NCBI RefSeq assembly: GCF_027595985.1
Contig: NC_073302.1
Span: 393,132,403 to 393,196,402, forward strand
Length of the DNA stretch: 64,000 nucleotides
Origin: Sorex araneus
Lineage: Eukaryota > Chordata > Mammalia > Eulipotyphla > Soricidae
Reading direction: 5' to 3'
Each line of letters opens with the position of its first letter. The first letter of the stretch is position 1. The translations under genes were made by a program, and so were the position numbers. The notes below the pieces were generated by a model. That model was not told where the DNA came from, ran no database searches, and saw only the letters and a list, made by a program, of their open reading frames with translations. This document shows positions 44,635 to 53,989 of this stretch, in pieces.

Positions 44635-46475
44635 ACAATGTCAATAGTTCCCAAAGCAGTGTACAGATTCAAGGCAGTCCCAGAACGACACCCATGTCAT
44701 TTGACAAAGAAAGAAATCCAATACTTCCTATGGAACAATAAGCCACCCCCTCCCCTGGACAGCTAGAGCAATCCTCAAGGGAAAAAAGATGGTTGACATC
44801 ACTTTCCACAACTTAAAACTGAACTACAAAGCAGGAGTCATGAAAACAGCATGGGACTGGAATATAGACAGTATTTCAGATCAATAGAATAGACTTACAC
44901 ATTCTTAGATGTATCTTTAGCTATATGATCGTTAAATACTCAACAAAGGAGAGAAAAAATTAGTTGTGAAGCTAATTTTTGTGAAGCAAAGTAACTTCAG
45001 CAAGTGATACTCGGAAAACTGGTGAGTGACATGAAAAAAATAAAACACAAATTAAACAACAAATTCAACCTTTTACTGAAGTCATGCACAGAAGTTACAT
45101 TGAAATAGATAAAAGATCTTGCTATTGGACCTGAATCCATAAGGTACATAGAGAGAAAAAAACAGAGCTGTCCCTGACATTAAAGGTAAAGCCATCTTAT
45201 AGGAGGAAACATCTCTGACCACCAATGGAAGCAAAGAAAAACAAATGGAACATTAACAAGAGCTTCTGCACCTCTGTGGAATCAATGACCATGGTACAAA
45301 GACAGCCTACAAAATGGGAGACTGTTTACCCAACCCTCATCTAATTAGGGGTTAATATCCAAAATCTATAAGGTACTTTTAGAACTTTACAAGAAAAAAA
45401 TACCCAATCATCAAAAAATGGGGAGAAGAGATGAACAGAAACTCCCTCAAAGAAGAAATACAAATGGCCAAAAGGCACATGAAAAAATGACCTGTATCAC
45501 TAATTACTAGGAAGATTCAGATGAAAACAGAAATGAGATCCTCACAGGCCATAAGTATCCAAAAGACCAAGAACAACCTGTTTGGCCCTGATGAATTAGA
45601 GAGAAGGGGTCCCATTCACCGCTCTTGGCAACTCCAAGGCTCCAGCCATTTTGCAAACAATATGGAATTTCCTCAGTCAACTAGAAACTGAGCTTCCAGA
45701 AGACCCAGCAATACCACTTCTAGGAACATACACCAGGGACCCCAAAACACAAGGCATATCTGTCACCTACACTCCAATGATCATTGCAGCACTATTCACA
45801 ATAGCCAGATTCTGGAAATGACCCAGGTGCCCATGAACAGGTGAGCGGATAGAGTAACTACAGCACATCTACAGAATGAACTACAGTTCCACTGTTAGGA
45901 AAAAAGAAGTCATGGAATTTGCTGATACATGGATAGACATGGAGAATAACGTGCTGAGTAAAATGAATCAGAGGAAGAGGAGCAGACTTGTATTGATCAC
46001 ACTCCTTTACTCCTTTCTGGGATATATATCTTTGAAAAACATAGAATGTGAATATTACCCAATGACAAAAGGAATGAAGTCAGGAGAACTGGGCCCCGGT
46101 AGGAAGCTTGCCAAAAGAGGGGCTGTAGAAGGCAAGAGTGGAGTTAGGATGGAGAAGGGATCACAAAGACATTGATAGTTGGAAATGAACACTCGGGATA
46201 AGAACTTAGTGTTGAGGTAAAGTGATACACATTATGACCTTTCAGGAACAGGATCGCAAAGCATGGTGCCTCAAAGCATAAAGGAAAGAGAGTGAAAGAG
46301 AAAGAGTGAGCAGAGAGACAGAGACAGAGATGGAGGGAGACAGAGATAGAAATACAAACAGACCAAAGAAGACAAAGAAAGAGCCAAAAAGGAGAGAAAG
46401 AAGAAAAATGTCTGCCAAGGAGGCAGGTGGCTCTGAGGGAATCAGAGCAAAGCTGGGAATATTGGTTGCGAAGAG

Positions 46476-46713
46476 CAGGAGCGATAGCACAGCGAGTAGG
46501 GCATTTGCCTTGCATGCGGGTACGATTCCTCCATCCTTCTTGGAGAGCCCGGCAAGCTACCAAGAGTATCTCGCCAACACAGCAGAGCCTGGCAAGCTAC
46601 CTGTGGCGTATTCGATGTGCCAAAAAAAGTAACAGTCTTACAATGGAGATGTAACTGGTGCCCGCTTGAGCAAATCGATGAGCAATGGGATGACAGTGAT
46701 ACAGTGATACAGT
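46476..46713 (+). mobile_element. S2 SINE in L1 3'-UTR
   Basis: AGCAGGAGCGATAGCACAGC head with a short deletion before the B box (GCGGGTACGATTCC), S2 body and tail, ending (GTGATACA)n. ATTGGTTG occurs on both sides as the duplication. Confidence 0.93.
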
Positions 46714-46792
46714 GATTGGTTGTGGAAGTGTACAGTGTTGAAGAGATGGGATTTGGAGCAATGTAGGACAGGAACACAATCAGAAAAACTTT

Positions 46793-47766
46793 TTTTTAAA
46801 AATTTTTTTTTATTGAATCACCATGTGGCAAGTTACATAGTTCTCAGGGTTATGTCAGTTATACAATACTCAAACACCCTTCCCTTCACCCGTGCCCATA
46901 TTCCATCACCAACCACCCCAGTATACCTCCCACCTCCCGCCCCTCCCATCCCCCCAGTCCCCCTCTTGTAAGTGATAAGTTTCATTTTGTTAACTCTTTA
47001 CCTTGATTACATTCCATGTTTCACCTCATAACTCACTATTGTTGCTGGAGCTCCCCCCCTCCAAAAAAAAGGCAGTCCTTCTGCCAAGGAAGCATTTGAT
47101 AGTTTTCCATTGCTGAGGGTGTAGAGATATTAAGTCCCGCTGTTTGTTACATACTTTTTCTTCATTTTTTTCCCCCTCCTTCCCGCGCCACCAAGATAAT
47201 GCCTGCTTAGTAATCTTCATAGTATGATTGACGCCACTCTGCCTGACAGAGGGAGAAGAAACCTAGAAAGATGGTTATTTCCCGTCGCCAGCCAGCGTGG
47301 GGCTATAGCTTAGTTGATAGTCTAGCAGCATGTCTGCAGTTTCTGGAACCAATAGTAGTGCGCTGGTATCGGCTCTGGCTCCACCAGCGTCCCGCTGTTC
47401 CATGTACATAATTTCTTTTTTTTTCCCTTATATCCTGTTCCCACGTCACCAGGTTTGTGCCTGCTTAATGGGCATCATAATATGGTTAACGCCACGCCAC
47501 ATTTCTTCTCGAGAAAGAAATATTTCTTCCCCTCAGCTGGCGTGGGGTTATAGCTTAGTTCAGTCTAGAGAAATGGCTACCACTGATTGCCTTCAATATT
47601 TCAACAAAAGACTTACTATTCTTGTTAGGATTATCCCCACAAAGTCCAACCCGTTACAAAGGAACCATTTCATATTGCTGATGATTAGATGACATTAGGT
47701 CGTGCAACCGCTGCCGCGGCTGCGCAGTTTTGTGTTTCTGTATAAAGTCCAGGGAAAATTCTGCCT
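46793..47766 (-). mobile_element. L1 3'-UTR-only insertion with internal duplication
   Basis: 974 bp of minus-strand 3'-UTR: TTATTGAATCACCATGTGGC at the tail side, CCTTCCCTTCACCCGTGCCC, and a GC-rich inner part. CAATCAGAAAAACTTT / CAATCAGAAAAAACTTT flanks it (from 46777 and from 47767). Two related blocks lie inside (about 47188-47335 and 47458-47570, both with GGCGTGGGG / GCTATAGCTTAGTT-type text). No ORF2. Confidence 0.88.
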
Positions 47767-47785
47767 CAATCAGAAAAAACTTTAT

Positions 47786-48055
47786 TGCACGTTCCCCGAA
47801 ATCTCTCCGGCCCTCGGAGAGATAACAGTGGAAAGCGGTCCTAATTGAGTGGGTTTCGTGAGTGGTCCCGACCTGAGAACAAAACTGATGAGGTGGGGCT
47901 GGAGTGATAGCACAGCGGGTAGGGCGTTTGCCTTGCACGCGGCCAACCCGGGTTCGAATCCCAGCATCCCATATGGTCCCCTGAGCACTGCCAGGGGTAA
48001 TTCCTGAGTGCAGAGCCAGGAGTAACCCCTGTGCATCGCCAGGTGTGACCCAAAA

Positions 48056-48100
<45 letters not shown>

Positions 48101-48625
48101 GATGAGGTTAGAAAGAAGGAGGCTCAAGACAACACATGCTGATCAAGAGCATGTTTATTACCAGTCATGCTGCTTTTATACATTTCTTAGCAGGGGGTTG
48201 GTACATGAGTTGTCAATCATCAGGGAAGTGTCTTCTCAGACCAAATAAGGAAAAGTTCGGGGTGTTCTTTGGTGGGCTACAATATTCTCTAAGAGTCAGG
48301 TGAGAAATAGTGGGGAGGGGACGGAGCGGTCATGTAGGCAAGGGTTTATATGGCAGGAACATCTGTCAGGCGGAACGTACAAGGTTTCGTAAGCTAGGGT
48401 ATGGCTTTTACTGCAGAGGAAGGTATTCTTCTCTACGGGCCCTTAGGGTCTCGTGGTTAACTGCCCTGGGCTACTTTTACTTCTTGAGGTTAGCTATTTC
48501 CTTTGTCATAAGGGCACCTGTGCCTCAGGTTATGAAAACACTGGTAATGGAATTTTCCGGTTTGTACAGAGTAAAGGTTGAGGGGCTCCCTTGCCCTTGT
48601 TTAGGGTCTTAAACAGTCCCCAACA
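47786..48625 (-). mobile_element. solo LTR (ERVK/IAP-like), carrying an S1 SINE
   Basis: On the minus strand the LTR starts TGTTGGGGACTG (48625) and ends GTGCA (47786). Excluding the S1 copy it is about 640 bp. A TATA-like motif (complement of TTTTATA, 48174-48180) is followed by the polyadenylation signal AATAAA (48159-48154). The flanks CTTTAT (47780-47785) and CTTTTT (48626-48631) fit a 6-bp duplication with one change, as in beta/ERVK-type elements. No viral coding region is present. Confidence 0.75.
47895..48095 (+). mobile_element. very young S1 SINE with long pure poly(A)
   Basis: Near-perfect S1 body (47895-48059) followed by about 39 uninterrupted A. AAAACTGATGAGGT is duplicated on both sides (47881-47894; from 48096). 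Uninterrupted poly(A) and an intact duplication make this the youngest-looking insertion in the window; it lies inside the LTR. Confidence 0.96.
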
Positions 48626-48911
48626 CTTTTTAACTGTGCATCTTGTGGGGATTACATGTTTTTAAAAAAAGGGTAGGGGGGTTGGAACAATAGGATAAAG
48701 TAGAGGGCCAAGGAAGAAGCTCACCCATGAAGTACAAACATTTGAAACAGGACATGCTGCCTTTAACCGCAGGTTACTGGCATCAAAAGGAAACTACTAA
48801 GCCTTTCTCCTGCGCTTGATTTTTAAAATGAGTTAGTGAATAAAATTGAATTATGAATTTGAAATATTACTTTTCAGCAGATATTTAGCATTTTGTCGAT
48901 TATGAAAATGT

Positions 48912-49101
48912 CAAGAATTCCTCCGTCCCTCTCGGAGAGCTTGGCAAGTTACTGAGAGTATCCCGCCCCCATGGCAGAGCCTGGCAAGCTACCCGTGGTG
49001 TATTAGATATGCCAAAAACAGCAACAAGTGTCATAACGGAGATGTTACTGGTACCTGCTCGAGCAAATCAATAAAAAAACGCAATGACAGTGCTACAGTG
49101 C
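48912..49101 (+). mobile_element. 5'-truncated S2 SINE with duplication
   Basis: Starts after the B box at CAAGAATTCCTCCGTCCCTC and runs to the RTE-like tail (GGAGATGTTACTGGTACCTG, GCAATGACAGTGCTACAGTG). TATGAAAATGT flanks it (48901-48911 and 49102-49112). Confidence 0.92.
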
Positions 49102-49112
49102 TATGAAAATGT

Positions 49113-51182
49113 TGCTAGGAAGTCGAGTGGAAATTGGATCCTCAGGCTGTGTATTCTGAGATGTGGAAGATATGAGCGGCACAGTGAGTGTTTTCGACTC
49201 TGGAGATAGAAAACTAAAGGACAAATTCTGACTGTCTCTTAAAAATCTGAGTCCTGGTTCTAACTCTCATGGGTTTTGCCAGGTCACTCATTGCCCCTGT
49301 CAGCTAATTGCCAGGTCACTCATTGCCCCTAAGCAGCTGAAAAAAAAAAAGAGCTTCAAGAGTCCAAATCCTTGAGGGTCTTTGTGGAGGCCTGACTGAA
49401 GAAAGGAAATGAGAGAATAGAGTACTGATGTCACTTCCTTGGTCATAGATTCCAAGTGCCTTAGAACTCTGCTAAGTGGGACCAACATTATCTGTGCTCA
49501 CTTGGCTAGAGAGAGTCGAGAGACAAACATGTTTCTGCATCGCCTTTGAATGGCTCTGGGCAGAGAAGAGCCCAGAGTGCGAGACTTGACAATTCTCATA
49601 GAGAGTTGACGGGCCCACAGGGCCAATGCCAGGAGGCACTTGGAAGAAGCTATTTAGAGGTAAAGGAGGGAAACCAGGGCAGACCACTACTGGCCAGCAC
49701 TTATCTCTGAGGGCACCCGGAAGCCCCAAACAAATTCCTCAAGAATGTGTGTGTGCGCCAAAGTGAAGTGGGGGAGAGGCAGTATGGGAGAGAGTTAGTG
49801 AAATGAGAACTGCAGTCTCTGAATAGTATGTCCAGCTCTGGAAGTAGCAGGGGGTTGAATGCCAGGTATGTTTGACATGGTTACATCCAGGTCCTGTGGA
49901 GTATGTGTGACTCTCTTTGTGGGGGACTGGCATAATTTGCAGAGCTCCATTCCACAGAACTTAGAAAAAATGAGGAGATTCTCTAGGACTTCCACTTCTC
50001 TGATGGCCAAGACCAGATGAACGTGACCTACATCACCAATCAAGTCCAGGGCCAGCCTGAGGTAAAAAAGGGAGCACGTGGGCCCTATACCCAAGAGCAG
50101 GCCATGGCCAGGGAGACCAGAATACAGACTCACATCCCCAGTCTCTCCAAGGGCCCTCACATGACTTTCCCAAAGGAGTGTCTAAGTGATACAACCAAGA
50201 AACCAGATTCCCAACATTCCTGACAGCTGTGTGAAGAAATGTCTACACAAGTTGAGAAAGAACATTAGAATCTTGATTAAATCTTTCTTCCCTTTACACA
50301 TCTCTCGAGTATCTTGATGCTCTGGTACTCTTGTTATTGTTTTTATTGCCAATCCTGAATTCCTAGAAAGCTATCAGGTCCACTCTCCTTGACTATTTTC
50401 TCAAAAGCATACAAAGCATTCCATTCCATACTGTGGTTTATAGAGAGAAGGGATGAAATTAAGATAATCTACACATTCCTTCACAATTAGTTCTCAGAGG
50501 AGATGTGGCTTTCCTCATATTAATGATTTTCCTGGAGTTTGTCTTAGGTTTCACTGACCTCACAAAGTGACTAGAACCTCAGCAGAAACTACAGGCAATA
50601 CCTTGTGCCCTTGTAGACTATTTGAAGGTCCCAAAAGTTAGAAGTACAGGTTATCTGAACAGAACCTGTTACTTCTTGGCCAGCTACCAGACTGTCTCTT
50701 GGTAGAGCACCTGGTGGGACACACTAACAGATAAATCTCTATAACACGTCTCCACTGAAGCAACTGTTCAATGTACGTTTCCAAAGATCATGCCCCAAGC
50801 TAGAATTCTGGGCCCCACTGGTCTAGGAAAATTGACAATAGGTGGGAACTCCAAGGACAGTATGCCCAGAACAGGCACAGAATTGAGAGAGGTTCTAGAA
50901 AGGCACAAGGGGACTCAGGGTTGTGTGTGTGTGTGGGAGGGGGTTTCACACGATTCTAGTCAAGTCAGGAGCACTGCAGACCTGAGCTACTGAAGAGAAA
51001 ATGTCCCAGAGCTCTTGGTTCCATAGTTTTCAAATCTCACTGTGTGACAGTGGGGAAATCCCTGAAGTCTATAACCCTCTGAGTTTCCATATCTATATCT
51101 ATATCTATAATGAAGATGACACATAACAACTCCTTGGGACAGTATTGGAAAATATAATTCTGGGAGTTATTAAATGTTCTAT
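49113..51182. other. mostly unique; possible receptor-tail exon relic
   Basis: A 23-nt phrase TTGCCAGGTCACTCATTGCCCCT is repeated at 49276 and 49308. At about 49990-50060 the plus strand reads DFHFSDGQDQMNVTYITNQV before a GTAAAA donor-like site. This resembles the tyrosine-motif tail of immune inhibitory receptors but is far too short to assign. 51087-51110 is a short (ATATCT)n. No gene can be supported. Confidence 0.35.
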
Positions 51183-51352
51183 GGGGTTGGAGTGATAGCA
51201 CAGCGGGTAGGGCATTAGCCTTGCATATGGCCAACTCAGGTTCGATTCCCAGCATCCCATATGGTCCCCTGAGCATTGCCAGGAGTAATTCCTGAATGCA
51301 AAGCCAGGAGTAACCCTTGTGCATCGCCTGGTGTGACCCAGAAAGAAGAAAA
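51183..51352 (+). mobile_element. S1 SINE
   Basis: GGGGTTGGAGTGATAGCACA, GGTTCGATTCC B box, AGCCAGGAGTAACCCTTGTG, GGTGTGACCCAGAAAGAAG and a short A tail. Confidence 0.93.
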
Positions 51353-51384
51353 AAATTCCTGAGCAAAGCCCATTCACCCATAAG

Positions 51385-51390
<6 letters not shown>

Positions 51391-51439
<49 letters not shown>

Positions 51440-51440
51440 C
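51391..51440. repeat. (TA)n microsatellite
   Basis: Alternating TA tract of about 50 nt with one G interruption. Confidence 0.97.
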
Positions 51441-52255
51441 ACTCCCCTGAGAAATGCATCGTCCTTAAATCAGGAGCATTGTTCAGGTGGGTGCTCCCAT
51501 CCTCTTGCCAAAGAATCTGAGATACTGGAATTGTAGACCAAATCTCAACCCCAAGAACCCCTGTCTGCTTTCTGGTACCACTCCTGACTGGACACCTTCC
51601 CTTCCACACAGAATGACAATGAGTCAAATCTTTATGCAGCTGTGGTCTACACTGGGCTCAATGTCCAGGTAGGGGAGTTGGAGATGCTGCAGTGCTCCCT
51701 GCTGCTGGTCTTTCTGGAGGGGACGCCTCCAGTGCATCAGACAATCTTCAACACTCCCGCACAGGACCTTCATGGCCTGTCAACCATGTAGGCCCCACTG
51801 GGTGCCATGTCCACACAAAGTGACCTGGTCGACACATGGAAGGCCTAACTGCCAGCCAGAGATAGGTTTCTTCCCAGGTATCTCCACAGCACCCTATAGT
51901 GCAGGTCACAGAACTTGTCATGAATCATGATACCCAGCAGCTAGATGCTTGACAGGTATTGCATATATTCTCTTTAAAATTTTTCAATTTTAACTGCTCC
52001 GAATGCAGCAGTTATGTATACCTAGGTCGAGAACTCAACATGACAAATGACCTGGCGCCTGAGCTGCGCAGGAGGAAGAGAGTGGCGTGAAACGCCTTCA
52101 AGAGTGTAGAAGAAAAAAAAAATTAAAAAACATTTTAAAAAAAGAGTGTTGAAGAAGTTGTTAAGAGGATGAAAAACCTTGGCTCTGGGCATATCCTTTC
52201 GACTCCATGGTTCTTCCTGCATTAATATACAGAGACCTGGGCCCTATGAACACAG
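51441..52255. other. no assigned feature
   Basis: 51609-51665 is a 57-nt open segment between CCTTCCACACAG and a GTAGGG donor-like site that reads NESNLYAAVVYTGLNVQ. It could be a relic exon (see findings). The rest is unassigned. Confidence 0.35.
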
Positions 52256-52680
52256 GATAAGAATGCTATTCGGGTTTCCCGAAGAGGAATCGAAAGAGCT
52301 ATGCTTGAAATACCATGTTTCTCTCAAGTGAGAGAAGGAATCCAGAGTTTTGACCTTCATCGATGATTGAGAATCAGGGACGCTGTCTCGTTTGTCAAGG
52401 CATTGAAAATAAGGTGGGCCGGACAGGTAATGCAATTGGGAGATGACCACTGGACTAGAGCTGTTACTGACTGGATTCCATGGGACATCAAAAGAACACC
52501 TGGCCGTCCACCTATGAGATGGTCAGACTTCTGAACGAACAATCTGAGGCTCTTCATGTTCCTAGAGTGAGCAGATGCCATTGGGCTACACTAGCATGTG
52601 ACAGGGACAAATGGAGATGTTACTGGCACCTGCTCGAGCAAATCGATGAGCAACGAGATGACAAGTGATACGAGTGATAA
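52256..52680 (+). pseudogene. RTE-type LINE, C-terminal coding remnant and 3' end
   Basis: Open translation in one frame from about 52285: blocks RRGIERAMLEIPCFSQVREG, RIRDAVSFVKALKIRWAGQV, DDHWTRAVTDWIPWDIKRTP and GRPPMRWSDF, with one stop near 52365. A frameshift near 52530 moves it to the frame reading HVPRVSRCHWATLACDRDKW and YWHLLEQIDEQRDDK, then a stop. The IRWAGHV / DRWTRAVTDW / KRTPGRPP / RWSDFF order is typical of the C-terminus of RTE-clade reverse transcriptases (nematode-type), not of L1. The last 55 nt match the S2 tail. It is 5'-truncated and inactive. Confidence 0.88.
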
Positions 52681-52773
52681 AATTTTTCAAATGGTTGGAT
52701 TTGAAAATGGTTGGATATTAATATTCTATTTATCTTCTTTTAAATATGAAGAAGTTTAAAAGCTATAGAGCTT

Positions 52774-52973
52774 TGGGGCTGGAGTGATAGCACAGTGGGT
52801 GGGGCATTTGCCTTGCACGCGGCTGACCCAGGTTCGAGTCCCAGCATCCCATATGATCCCCTGAGCACGGCCAGGGGTAATTCCTAGTGCAGAGCCAGGA
52901 GTGACCCCTGTGCTTCGCTGGGTGTGACTCAAAAAGCAAAAAAACAAATAAATAAATAAATAAATAAATAAAT
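52774..52973 (+). mobile_element. S1 SINE with duplication
   Basis: GGGGCTGGAGTGATAGCACA to GTGTGACTCAAAAAGC with an (AAAT)n tail. AAAAGCTATAGAGCTT / AAAAGTTATAGAGCTT flanks it (52758-52773 and 52974-52989). Confidence 0.95.
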
Positions 52974-52989
52974 AAAAGTTATAGAGCTT

Positions 52990-53985
52990 GCCCTAGAATA
53001 TAGAACTTGTATCTGGTAGTGTTAAAAGCTCTAAGCTAGATAGGAGCAACTTCAAACTAGTGCTGTCAGCTCCTTTTCTCTGGATGGAAGACATGGCTCC
53101 CAATCTTCCACTTCAAACTCATCCCTATGACATTGTCTGACTCTTGATTACTATCACCCTGTCTGGCAAAAGTCTCCACTGAATCACGTCAGTCACTTAA
53201 TTTGTGGAGCCAATAAACCTTCCAGCAGAACTGCCTGCACGACTGTGGAGCAGAACAGAAAGGGGTGAAAGCATCCAAAATTTCTCTATAAAAGATATAA
53301 TTGGTCGACCAGATATACACCAAACCTGATTCTACCCAGGCTTGCAAATTGCAAATGCAGAGCCATCTGGTCTTAGTCCACCCTTTGTTCTATTTCCTTA
53401 TCCCAAACCGTAGAGGGACCACCTGGAGTCATTGCTGGGATTCTTCAGGCTCTCCCTGCACACAGACCTTTAAGTGTAGTAACGTCCAGGGAATCCCGCA
53501 TGCTTGTCTTCATGTCCTAAAATTTGTAAAAAGACCCCACGTGCAGACGGTGCAATGTTAGAACGGCCATCTCCAGTTTTCTAGACCCGGAACAGTGGAA
53601 GTTGTCCCAACAGAGGTCTCAAGGACTGCAAACATGCTAGGAACATGTCTAACGAGATGAGTAGGGTGAAGTCAAAGCACTACTTAGTACACACCATCTC
53701 GCGATGGTTTTTGTGCAAAAAACTCAACGTTTTTGGGCAAACGTTGAGTTCCATCACAGAACAAAATAGGACAAAACATACAGCCGTAATTACCAAGTGA
53801 CCCCAGGTCCGGTTGTGCAGCCTGAGATGGTTAAAGCAGGTCAACTGCCTTCTAAGAAGCTTCCAGCCTAATGCAGCGCCATCTCCAGAAAGGTCCTTTG
53901 CCTTCGTGGATCGCAGAAGCCAACTGCCAGGAGGCCGGGAAGGAGCAGCTGGGTGGCCTGAGCGGAATAAACCGACATCTCTAGA
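52990..53985. other. unique DNA upstream of the TMEM243 CpG island
   Basis: No repeat or exon recognised. Contains a perfect 12-bp hairpin at 53721-53750 (AACTCAACGTTT, 6-nt loop, AAACGTTGAGTT). Confidence 0.5.
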
Positions 53986-53989
53986 AATA

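Larger units (their letters stand above)
44330..48672 (+). mobile_element. old L1 hosting four later insertions
   Basis: L1 ORF2 and 3'-UTR text is found at 44330-44383, 44635-46475 (GGAACAATAAGCCACCCCCT, GCATGGGACTGGAATATAGA, GCCAGATTCTGGAAATGACC), 46714-46792 and 48626-48672 (TTTTTAACTGTGCATCTTGT end). The gaps are filled by two S2 SINEs, a minus-strand L1 3'-UTR and an LTR that itself carries an S1. ORF2 is broken by many stops. Confidence 0.82.
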
